Below are positions 18,878-26,339 of a stretch of 64,000 nt of DNA, in pieces (position 1 is the stretch's first letter; each line of letters begins with the position of its first letter). The notes under the pieces are model-generated. The model was not told the origin of the DNA, made no database searches, and was given only the letters and a program-made list of their open reading frames with translations. Location of the stretch: the NCBI RefSeq assembly GCF_003071345.1, contig NZ_QCYK01000002.1, positions 620,001 through 684,000 on the forward strand, in the 5' to 3' direction. The translations under genes and the position numbers were made by a program. Source of the stretch: Chitinophaga parva (GTDB lineage: Bacteria; Bacteroidota; Bacteroidia; Chitinophagales; Chitinophagaceae).

Positions 18878-20431
18878 TTAGATCCGCGGCTCTTTCGTCA
18901 GGAACTTGCGCTGGATCACGGTTTGCACCGGCTGGCCACTGATCTTGCTTTCCAGCCAGGAAATAATATCCAGGTACAGGAAAGAGCGGCGTTCATAAGG
19001 ATTCCTGGAAATAAGCACCAGCCTTTCTTTGAGGTCAATAAAGGCCTCCTTCAGCGCCTTCGGATTGGCATAGATATTTTTACGCAGGAACTTCAGTATC
19101 TCTTCCATTACCTGGCCTAAATCCTTGTTCTTGGAAATAAAGTGGTATACAGATTTGATGAGGTATTCCACCAGGCTGTAATTTTCCAGCTCATAATGCG
19201 CAATAAGGTGCAGGATGCGCGCAAAGCATTGTATATCCGCCCGGAGGTTGCCAATGCGCAGGTTGATGATCTTATTCAGGTACACAATGGCATTGTTGTT
19301 ATCCCCGCTGCCGAAATACAGGCAGGCAATCTTGTAATAGAACACCAGTACCCGGTGCTGGTCCAGCTTCAACTGGTGCTCCACGATGCCTTGTTCCAGA
19401 GAAGGGATCAGCTCTAAACCCTGGCTGAACGTGCCTTCCAGGAAGTGATGGTTCAGCTTTGCCGTGTACAGGTATACAAACGCGGTGGTACGGGTATTTT
19501 CATTGAAGGTTTCGTTATTGGCTTCGATGAATGATTCCAGTTCGTGCAGCGCCTGCACAAATTTGTGCTCATTCATGTTGAAGAAATGCGCCGTAAGCAG
19601 GTTGTGCATAGCCTTAATGTACAGGCCCACATCGGTTTGCAGCAGGGAAGGGTATTCGTCAAAAAGGTTGACCCATTTCTGCGTGTACCGGTAAAAGAGC
19701 AGGAAGTCCTGCAAAATATAGTAGTACCAGGAATAGGCCTGGTAGAGGTAGATCTTCTGGTAAAAATTGAGCTCAGCGGTCTTTACTTCCGGCTTGTTCT
19801 CTTCAAAAAAGGTGATCACTTCGTTGGCATCCTCGCTGCCGCGGGCATGGCCCAGTTTCAGGTACAGCCCATACATGCGCAGGGCCAGGGTGGACAGTTT
19901 GCTGATATTGGCCAGCTGGTGCTCTACCGCCTGGCTTTCTTCGGAAAGCTGCTCGGCGCGGTTTTCCAGGCTGCGGGTGATATGGCGGCCTTCAATGAGT
20001 TTTTCAAATTCAATGATCTCGTAGCAGAGCATCACTTCCCCGCGCTCATTGGCGGCCGTTTTGGTGCGGGCCAGCAGCTTCAGGCTTTGGTTGTACAGGC
20101 CCTTGTTGTACAGCACCCGGGCATAGTCCAGCTGTTCCCGCAGCTCAATGAGGGGATCTTTCTGCTTGTACAGCAGGCGGAGGCTCATGAGCAAATGCTT
20201 GTACAGGTGGGCTTTTACGTTGGAGAGCTGTTGTTTTTTTATGTCAGGTATTTTCCGGAGAATGGCGTCTTCATCATAGTCCTTAAGCTTATCCAGCACG
20301 TTGAATAACTGGATGAAAAGCACGTCTTCCTTGGCATTGTCCCGGTTAAAGGCCAACTGGAAATTCCGCTTTTCGGCTTTCGTTAGCGTTTTTATTAATA
20401 TGAAGAGTGCGTCGTTTTGACTGTTGGACAT
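18878..20431 (-). CDS. Conserved Bacteroidota protein, TPR-like all-helical
   Basis: Cytoplasmic protein of 517 residues with no signal peptide. It begins SNSQNDALFILIKTLTKAEKRNFQLAF, of which the KTLTKAEKRNF core recurs in Bacteroidota proteins of this kind. The rest is helix-turn-helix repeats rich in Leu, Tyr and Glu consistent with a TPR-like solenoid. I do not recognise a named function. Transcribed alone, convergent with the sialidase-like gene and divergent from leuC, with a good -7 box at 20509-20516. Confidence 0.75.
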   Translation of the reverse strand: MSNSQNDALFILIKTLTKAEKRNFQLAFNRDNAKEDVLFIQLFNVLDKLKDYDEDAILRKIPDIKKQQLSNVKAHLYKHLLMSLRLLYKQKDPLIELREQLDYARVLYNKGLYNQSLKLLARTKTAANERGEVMLCYEIIEFEKLIEGRHITRSLENRAEQLSEESQAVEHQLANISKLSTLALRMYGLYLKLGHARGSEDANEVITFFEENKPEVKTAELNFYQKIYLYQAYSWYYYILQDFLLFYRYTQKWVNLFDEYPSLLQTDVGLYIKAMHNLLTAHFFNMNEHKFVQALHELESFIEANNETFNENTRTTAFVYLYTAKLNHHFLEGTFSQGLELIPSLEQGIVEHQLKLDQHRVLVFYYKIACLYFGSGDNNNAIVYLNKIINLRIGNLRADIQCFARILHLIAHYELENYSLVEYLIKSVYHFISKNKDLGQVMEEILKFLRKNIYANPKALKEAFIDLKERLVLISRNPYERRSFLYLDIISWLESKISGQPVQTVIQRKFLTKEPRI

Positions 20432-20508
20432 CGTTTATTAAGTGATGTAAATTCTTAATTTACAATTGGTTAGCTAAAATGGAACGTGGTTAAAAATCGT
20501 AAAAACAG

Positions 20509-20516
20509 CAAATATA
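20509..20516 (-). promoter_or_regulatory. Candidate -7 box for the TPR-like gene
   Basis: Minus-strand TATATTTG matches TAnnTTTG; about 78 nt upstream of the start codon. Confidence 0.45.
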
Positions 20517-20542
20517 GGGAGCAGTCCCTTACGGCTGGTGAT

Positions 20543-20550
20543 TAGATTTG
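20543..20550 (+). promoter_or_regulatory. Candidate -7 box for the leucine operon
   Basis: TAGATTTG matches TAnnTTTG and lies 71 nt before the leuC ATG. I see no leader peptide or T-box in the leader. Confidence 0.45.
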
Positions 20551-20621
20551 AGTTAAAGAACTCATAGATAACAAATTTAGCGATTTTAGCTAAAGCCACC
20601 TTATAAACGCAATTACCGAAG

Positions 20622-22019
20622 ATGGGAAAAACACTGGTAGACAAAATTTGGGATGCCCACGTCGTGGTCAGCAAGCCTGGCTTTCCGGACGTATTGTACA
20701 TCAACACGCACTTTATCCATGAAGTAACCAGCCCGCAGGCTTTTGATGGCCTGCGCCGGCGCGGCCTGCCGGTGTACCGCACTGCCAAGACCCACGCCAC
20801 GGCGGACCACAACGTACCCACCGTAGACCAGCACCTGCCCATCAAGGAGGCCCTGAGCCGCCACCAGGTGGAAATGCTGTCCAGTAACACTGCCGAATTT
20901 GGCGTAGAGCTGTATGGCCTGGGGCACCCGTACCAGGGCATTGTGCATGTGATAGGCCCGGAGCTGGGCATCACCCTGCCGGGTATGACCATCGTGTGCG
21001 GCGACAGCCACACCAGTACCCACGGGGCTTTTGGCGCCATTGCCTTCGGCATTGGTACCTCCGAGGTAGAAGAAGTACTGGCCACCCAGTGCATTCTCCA
21101 GTACCGCCCCAAGCGCATGAAAATCGAGATCAACGGCCAGCTGAAAAAAGGCGTTGTGTCTAAAGATATTATCCTCTACATCATTTCCCAGATCTCTGCC
21201 GCCGGTGGTACCGGTTACTTCGTGGAGTTTGCCGGTGAAGCCATCCGCAGCCTCTCCATGGAAGCCCGCATGACCATCTGCAACATGAGCATTGAAATGG
21301 GCGCCCGCGGCGGCCTTATCGCCCCGGACGATACTACTTTTGACTACCTCAAAGGCCGTGAGTTTGCCCCCAAAGGCGCGGACTGGGACAAGGCCCTGGC
21401 TTACTGGAAAACCCTGTACTCTGACGCGGACGCCCAGTTTGACAAGGTGCTCACTTTTGATGCGGCCAGCATTGAGCCCATGATCACCTACGGTACTAAC
21501 CCGGGTATGGGCATTGGCATCACCCAGCACATTCCCGCCGTGGAAGCCCTGGACGAAAAAGAAAAAACGTCTTTCAGGAAATCACTGGAATATATGGACC
21601 TGCAGCCGGGTACCGGCCTGCTGGGCAAGAAAGTGGATTACGTGTTCATCGGCAGCTGCACCAACAGCCGCATTGAAGACCTCCGCATGGTAGCCGAATT
21701 TGTAAAAGGCAAGAAAAAGGCCGACGACGTGACCGTATGGATCGTGCCCGGCTCCAAGCAGGTAGAAGCCCAGGCCAAGGCTGAAGGCATCCATGAAATT
21801 TTTGAAGCCGCGGGCTTCCACCTCCGTGAGCCCGGCTGCTCCGCCTGCCTGGGTATGAACGAGGACAAGATCCCCGCCGGCATGTACTGTGTCTCCACTT
21901 CCAACCGCAACTTTGAAGGACGCCAGGGCCCCAACGCCCGCACCTTCCTGGCCAGCCCCCTGACCGCCGCTGCTGCCGCCATCACGGGTAAGGTGACGGA
22001 TGTGAGGGAGTGGCTGTAA
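20622..22019 (+). CDS. leuC: 3-isopropylmalate dehydratase, large subunit
   Basis: Large subunit of isopropylmalate isomerase, which converts 2- to 3-isopropylmalate in leucine synthesis. 465 residues, typical bacterial LeuC. Aconitase-superfamily motifs are present: [15 protein letters not shown], the first cluster ligand in [13 protein letters not shown], and the pair of cluster cysteines in [12 protein letters not shown], giving a [4Fe-4S] cluster. Substrate specificity region [16 protein letters not shown]. First gene of leuC-MT-leuD-leuB-leuA on the plus strand; it works with leuD two genes downstream. Confidence 0.97.
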   Translation: MGKTLVDKIWDAHVVVSKPGFPDVLYINTHFIHEVTSPQAFDGLRRRGLPVYRTAKTHATADHNVPTVDQHLPIKEALSRHQVEMLSSNTAEFGVELYGLGHPYQGIVHVIGPELGITLPGMTIVCGDSHTSTHGAFGAIAFGIGTSEVEEVLATQCILQYRPKRMKIEINGQLKKGVVSKDIILYIISQISAAGGTGYFVEFAGEAIRSLSMEARMTICNMSIEMGARGGLIAPDDTTFDYLKGREFAPKGADWDKALAYWKTLYSDADAQFDKVLTFDAASIEPMITYGTNPGMGIGITQHIPAVEALDEKEKTSFRKSLEYMDLQPGTGLLGKKVDYVFIGSCTNSRIEDLRMVAEFVKGKKKADDVTVWIVPGSKQVEAQAKAEGIHEIFEAAGFHLREPGCSACLGMNEDKIPAGMYCVSTSNRNFEGRQGPNARTFLASPLTAAAAAITGKVTDVREWL

Positions 22020-22022
22020 AAT

Positions 22023-22119
22023 GGTCCTAGGTCTTATGCCCTAAGTCCTAGGTACCGGCAAGCGAAACAATTACTTGATGTTTTAAAGGTACCTGGGACC
22101 TAAAACCTGGGACCTGAGC
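22023..22119. repeat. Inverted pair of heptamer arrays, GTCCTAG family
   Basis: Left arm 22023-22057: GGTCCTA, GGTCTTA, TGCCCTA, AGTCCTA, GGTACCG. Right arm 22087-22119: AGGTACC, TGGGACC, TAAAACC, TGGGACC, TGAGCC. The arms are inverted and their mismatches are mostly compatible with G-U pairing in RNA. The pair fills the leuC-methyltransferase gap almost completely. Confidence 0.85.
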
Positions 22120-22133
22120 CAAATTTTATCAAC

Positions 22134-22880
22134 ATGTCATGGAACGCAGATTTATATAAGAACCAGCACGCTTTTGTTTTCCAATATGGCGAAAGCCTGC
22201 TGGAGTGGCTGCAGCCCAAGGCCGGTGAGCAGATCATTGACCTGGGTTGCGGCACCGGTGAGCTCACTGCGAAGATCGCGGAGAGCGGGGCTTCGGTAGT
22301 GGGGCTGGATGCATCGGCCAATATGATTGCCAGTGCAAAGGACCACTATCCGAATGTGCACTTTGAAGTGGCGGATATTACCAAATTCACGGTGGAACAG
22401 CCGGTGGATGCTATCTTCTCCAACGCTACCCTGCACTGGGTAAAAAAGAAGAAGAAAGCTGCCGCCCGCATGTACGCCGCACTGAAGCCCGGTGGACGCC
22501 TGGTGCTGGAAATGGGAGGGAAGGATAACATTGCCTCCATCCTGGCCGGCCTCAAAAAAGTGCTCACCAAACATGGCTACACCTACGAGCCTTACTGGTA
22601 CTTTCCCTCCGTGGCCGAGTATACCAAAGTGCTGGAAAATGCAGGCTTCCGGGTGAACCGCGTAGTATATTTTGACCGCCCCACCCAGCTGAGCGACGCC
22701 CAAAACGGCGTGGCGGTGTGGCTGCGAATGTTTGGTGCCGGCTTCCTTACCCACGTACCGGAAGACGAAAGAGAAAAGATCCTCCAGGAAGTGAACGACC
22801 TGGTGGTACCTCACCTCCTCAAAGACGGGGTGCTGTACGCAGACTACCACCGCCTGCGCGTAGAAGCAGTGAAATTGTAA
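22134..22880 (+). CDS. Class I SAM-dependent methyltransferase (Tam-like) within the leu operon
   Basis: Methyltransferase of 248 residues. Rossmann motif I is IDLGCGTGELT (about residues 34-44), motif II acidic residue in VVGLDAS, and FSNATLHWV is the motif IV region. The arrangement SWNADLYKNQHAFVFQYG at the start and the NATLHW segment resemble trans-aconitate methyltransferase (Tam) and related enzymes. It sits between leuC and leuD, which encode two halves of one enzyme, so it is very likely co-transcribed with leucine synthesis. Known Tam/Tmt1 enzymes methylate trans-aconitate, and yeast Tmt1 also methylates 3-isopropylmalate, so a role in side-product repair or isopropylmalate methylation is an inference. 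It may instead be an unrelated insertion, given the repeat arrays on both sides. Confidence 0.85.
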   Translation: MSWNADLYKNQHAFVFQYGESLLEWLQPKAGEQIIDLGCGTGELTAKIAESGASVVGLDASANMIASAKDHYPNVHFEVADITKFTVEQPVDAIFSNATLHWVKKKKKAAARMYAALKPGGRLVLEMGGKDNIASILAGLKKVLTKHGYTYEPYWYFPSVAEYTKVLENAGFRVNRVVYFDRPTQLSDAQNGVAVWLRMFGAGFLTHVPEDEREKILQEVNDLVVPHLLKDGVLYADYHRLRVEAVKL

Positions 22881-22883
22881 AAA

Positions 22884-22922
22884 TGGTTCCGGTCTTATGT
22901 ACCGGGCCCCGCGACCTAAGAC
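22884..22922. repeat. Degenerate heptamer array, GTCCTAG family
   Basis: TGGTTCC, GGTCTTA, TGTACCG, GGCCCCG, CGACCTA, AGAC between the methyltransferase stop and leuD. The 7-nt frame is kept although words have drifted; the two halves are partly inverted around 22905. Confidence 0.65.
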
Positions 22923-22946
22923 AAAAATTCAAGATCATTACAAAGC

Positions 22947-23546
22947 ATGAAAAAAATATTCAAACACCTCGTTTCCAGCGTAGTGCCGGTAAACATTGAA
23001 AACATCGATACGGACCAGATCATTCCTGCCCGTTTCCTGAAAGCCACCACCCGTGAGGGTTTTGGCGAAAACCTGTTCCGCGACTGGCGTTATGATGCCA
23101 ACAACCAGCCCAAACCGGATTTTGTGCTGAACAACCCGGTCTACAGCGGCGAGATCCTGGTAGCGGCTAAGAACTTCGGTTGCGGCAGCTCCCGTGAGCA
23201 CGCCGCCTGGGCCATTGCCGATGCCGGTTTTAAAGTAGTGATCAGCAGCTTTTTTGCAGACATCTTCAAAGGCAATGCCCTCAACAACTTTGTACTGGCT
23301 GCACAGGTGAGCGATGATTTCCTGGCAAAGATCTTTGCCGCCGTGGAGGCCGATCCCAAAGCACAGCTGGAAGTAGACCTGGAAAACCAGTTTGTAAAGA
23401 TCGTATCCACCGGTGAGCAGGAAAACTTTGACATCAACCCGTACAAAAAGGCCTGCCTCATGAACGGTTATGATGACATTGACTACATCCTCAGCCTGAA
23501 AAAGGACATAGAAGCGTACGAAGCCACCCGGGAATTTAATTTTTAA
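22947..23546 (+). CDS. leuD: 3-isopropylmalate dehydratase, small subunit
   Basis: Small subunit (swivelling domain) of isopropylmalate isomerase, 199 residues, the normal length. It has the characteristic [14 protein letters not shown] segment and the substrate-site loop [13 protein letters not shown]. Works with LeuC. Third gene of the leu operon; the flanking gaps both contain heptamer arrays. Confidence 0.96.
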   Translation: MKKIFKHLVSSVVPVNIENIDTDQIIPARFLKATTREGFGENLFRDWRYDANNQPKPDFVLNNPVYSGEILVAAKNFGCGSSREHAAWAIADAGFKVVISSFFADIFKGNALNNFVLAAQVSDDFLAKIFAAVEADPKAQLEVDLENQFVKIVSTGEQENFDINPYKKACLMNGYDDIDYILSLKKDIEAYEATREFNF

Positions 23547-23550
23547 AATC

Positions 23551-23585
23551 GTACAGCGTACAACGTACAGCGTACAACGTACAAC
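23551..23585. repeat. Heptamer array, GTACAAC/GTACAGC family
   Basis: Five perfect 7-mers: GTACAGC, GTACAAC, GTACAGC, GTACAAC, GTACAAC. It begins 4 nt after the leuD stop codon. The same words occur at 41766, 60450 and, inverted, 41936 and 60611. Confidence 0.9.
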
Positions 23586-23596
23586 GATTACATTAA

Positions 23597-23628
23597 CAAT
23601 CTGACAATCCAACAATCTAGCAATCTAA
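23597..23628. repeat. Octamer array abutting leuB
   Basis: Four 8-mers: CAATCTGA, CAATCCAA, CAATCTAG, CAATCTAA, ending exactly at the leuB ATG. Period eight, unlike the neighbouring period-seven array. Confidence 0.75.
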
Positions 23629-24708
23629 ATGAGCGTTGACAAAAAGATCCTGGTCATTCCCGGGGACGGAATTGGACAAGAAGTAACCACCTGGGGACAG
23701 AAAGTATTGACGGCCATTGCCAGCAACTACCGCCACAACTTCACTTTCGAAGAAGCGCTGATGGGCCACGTAGCCATTGAAGCCACCGGCAATCCCCTGC
23801 CCGATGAAACCCTGGAAAAGGCGCGCCGCAGTGATGCCATTCTCTTTGGTGCCATTGGCCACGCGAAATACGATAACGATCCCACGCTGAAAGTAAGACC
23901 CGAACAGGGCCTGCTGAAGATCAGGAAAGAACTGGGCCTGTATGCTAACCTGCGCCCCATCAAGCTGTTTGATGAACTGCTGGAAGCTTCCAGCATCAAG
24001 CCGGAGATCCTCCGGGGTGCAGATATCCTCTTCTTCCGTGAGCTGACCGGCGACGTATATTTCGGGGAAAAGAAGCGCAGCGAAGACCGCAACACCGCGT
24101 CTGACCTGATGATCTATCACCGCTATGAAGTAGAGCGCATTGCCCACAAAGCATTTGCCGCCGCGCAGACCCGCCGCAAAAAACTTTGCTCTGTAGATAA
24201 AGCCAATGTGCTGGAAGCCTCCCGCCTGTGGCGCGAAGTGGTACAGGAAGTGGCCAGGCAATATCCCGATGTGGAAACGGAACACATGTTCATTGACAAC
24301 GCCGCCATGCAGCTGATCAAAGATCCCAAACGCTTTGATGTGGTGCTCACGGCCAACCTGTTTGGCGACATCCTCACCGATGAGGCATCCCAGATCGCAG
24401 GGTCCATGGGCATGCTGGCATCTGCATCCGTAGGCGATACCATTGGTTTCTATGAGCCCATTCACGGTTCCGCGCACGACATAGCCGGTAAAGGCATTGC
24501 CAACCCGCTGGCGTCTATCCTTTCCGCTGCCCTCATGCTGGACATTTCTTTTGGCCTGAAAGAAGAAAGCTCCCGCGTGATCAAGGCCGTGGAAGCCACG
24601 CTGCGCCAGGGTTACAGGACCATGGACATTGCCAATAAACATACGCCGAACGACCTGTACCTGAGCACTGACCAGATGGGTGCCAAGGTGCTGGAAAACC
24701 TGAACTAA
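23629..24708 (+). CDS. leuB: 3-isopropylmalate dehydrogenase
   Basis: NAD-dependent oxidative decarboxylase converting 3-isopropylmalate to 4-methyl-2-oxopentanoate. 359 residues. Opening ILVIPGDGIGQEV, the RPEQGLLKIRKELGLYANLRPI substrate region recognised by its RPEQGLL core, the metal and catalytic segment (DNAAMQL, NLFGDILTDEAS) and the NAD-binding EPIHGSAHDIAGKG motif are all present. It belongs to the beta-decarboxylating dehydrogenase family; operon context and sequence agree on LeuB rather than isocitrate dehydrogenase. Confidence 0.97.
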   Translation: MSVDKKILVIPGDGIGQEVTTWGQKVLTAIASNYRHNFTFEEALMGHVAIEATGNPLPDETLEKARRSDAILFGAIGHAKYDNDPTLKVRPEQGLLKIRKELGLYANLRPIKLFDELLEASSIKPEILRGADILFFRELTGDVYFGEKKRSEDRNTASDLMIYHRYEVERIAHKAFAAAQTRRKKLCSVDKANVLEASRLWREVVQEVARQYPDVETEHMFIDNAAMQLIKDPKRFDVVLTANLFGDILTDEASQIAGSMGMLASASVGDTIGFYEPIHGSAHDIAGKGIANPLASILSAALMLDISFGLKEESSRVIKAVEATLRQGYRTMDIANKHTPNDLYLSTDQMGAKVLENLN

Positions 24709-24750
24709 GCCTCCTTACCATTCCGATCAACCGACATAAATACAGCAACT

Positions 24751-26259
24751 ATGAGCGATAAGAATCGTGTATATATTTTCGATACCACCCTGCGCGATGG
24801 TGAGCAGGTGCCGGGCTGCCAGCTCACTACCGTAGAAAAGATCGTCATTGCCAAAAAACTGGAAGCACTCGGTGTAGACGTGATCGAAGCAGGCTTCCCC
24901 ATCTCCAGCCCCGGCGACTTCCAGAGCGTGGTGGAGATATCCAAAGCCGTGTCTGAGCCCGTGATCTGCGCACTTACCCGCGCTAACACCAAGGACATTG
25001 ACGCTGCCGCAGACGCCCTGCAATACGCTAAGCGCAAACGCATCCACACCGGCATTGGTGCGTCTGACATGCATATCAAGTACAAGTTCAACAGCACCCG
25101 GGATGAGATCCTGCAGCGTGCGGTAGACGCTGTGAAGTATGCAAAGAAATACGTGGAAGACATCGAGTTCTACGCAGAAGACGCCGGCCGCGCGGACAAT
25201 GAATACCTGGCCCGCATGATCGAAGCGGTGATTGCCGCCGGTGCCACCGTGGTAAACATCCCGGACACCAATGGCTACTGCCTGCCGGACCAGTATGGCG
25301 CCAAGATCAAATACCTGGTAGACCATGTGAAGAACATTGATAAAGCCATTATTTCTGTACACTGCCATAACGACCTGGGACTGGCTACCGCCAATACTAT
25401 TGCCGGTATCATGAACGGCGCCCGCCAGGCGGAATGTACCATTAACGGTATTGGTGAAAGAGCGGGTAACACTTCCCTGGAAGAAGTGGCCATGATCCTG
25501 CAAACCCACCATGCATTGGGTTACCACACCGGTATCCAGAGCAAGAACATCTACGAGATCAGCAAGTCTGTAGAGAATATGATGCGCATGCCTGTGCAGC
25601 CCAACAAAGCCATCGTGGGCCGCAACGCCTTTGCACACAGCTCCGGCATTCACCAGGATGGTGTGCTCAAGCACCGCGAAAATTACGAGATCCTCAACCC
25701 GGAAGATGTAGGCATCAGCTCCAATTCCATTATCCTCACCGCCCGCAGCGGCCGTCATGCCCTGAAGCACCACCTGGAGCGCCTGGGCTACAAGCTGGAT
25801 AAAGTGAACCTGGACGAAGTGTACAACCGCTTCCTGGTAGTAGCAGATAAAAAGAAAGAAATTGCCGACAGTGACCTGCTGGAACTGATGGGCGATGGTG
25901 ATAGCAACAACTACGACGATAAGGCCATCAAAGTGACCCTGCTGCAGGTAGTGTGTGGCGATCCGCTGCGCCCCATGGCCACCGTGCGGCTGAAGGTGAA
26001 CGGGGAGGAGAAGGAAGCCAGCTCCGCCGGCAATGGACCTGTGAATGCCACGATCAACGCCATCCAGGAGATCATCAAAGACACCATCGAGATCGATGAA
26101 TTGAGTATCCAGGCCATGCACGGTGGCAGTGCGGATGTGAGCAAGGTGAACATGCGCGTGCAGCACAAGGGACAGTCGTTCTACGGCTTCGGTTACAGCA
26201 CCGACATCGTGAATGCTTCTGTAAACGCTTACGTGGACGCGCTGAACAAGATCTACTAA
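24751..26259 (+). CDS. leuA: 2-isopropylmalate synthase
   Basis: Committed step of leucine synthesis: acetyl-CoA plus 2-oxoisovalerate. 502 residues. The TIM-barrel begins with [13 protein letters not shown], and the metal-binding HxH lies in [23 protein letters not shown] is also conserved. The C-terminal ~120 residues (from about 385) form the LeuA regulatory domain that binds leucine for feedback inhibition. Last gene of the operon, followed by a strong bidirectional terminator. Confidence 0.96.
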   Translation: MSDKNRVYIFDTTLRDGEQVPGCQLTTVEKIVIAKKLEALGVDVIEAGFPISSPGDFQSVVEISKAVSEPVICALTRANTKDIDAAADALQYAKRKRIHTGIGASDMHIKYKFNSTRDEILQRAVDAVKYAKKYVEDIEFYAEDAGRADNEYLARMIEAVIAAGATVVNIPDTNGYCLPDQYGAKIKYLVDHVKNIDKAIISVHCHNDLGLATANTIAGIMNGARQAECTINGIGERAGNTSLEEVAMILQTHHALGYHTGIQSKNIYEISKSVENMMRMPVQPNKAIVGRNAFAHSSGIHQDGVLKHRENYEILNPEDVGISSNSIILTARSGRHALKHHLERLGYKLDKVNLDEVYNRFLVVADKKKEIADSDLLELMGDGDSNNYDDKAIKVTLLQVVCGDPLRPMATVRLKVNGEEKEASSAGNGPVNATINAIQEIIKDTIEIDELSIQAMHGGSADVSKVNMRVQHKGQSFYGFGYSTDIVNASVNAYVDALNKIY

Positions 26260-26280
26260 ACGCCAAACTTTATAGTCGTA

Positions 26281-26316
26281 AAAAAGGCCGTCTCCGCAAA
26301 GGAAGACGGCCTTTTT
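26281..26316. terminator. Bidirectional terminator, leuA and convergent T9SS protein
   Basis: Stem 26281-26292 with 26305-26316, including GGCCGTC/GACGGCC, with A-run before and T-run after. Serves leuA from the left and the 26340 gene from the right. Confidence 0.93.
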
Positions 26317-26339
26317 ATTTGCCTTGGGAAAATGGTGGC

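Noticed and set aside
20432..20621. Leucine leader peptide or T-box attenuator before leuC
   Set aside because: No leucine-rich short frame and no T-box sequence is visible in the leader.
23551..23628. Tandem repeats as a possible CRISPR array
   Set aside because: Units are 7-8 nt with no spacers, and no cas genes are present.
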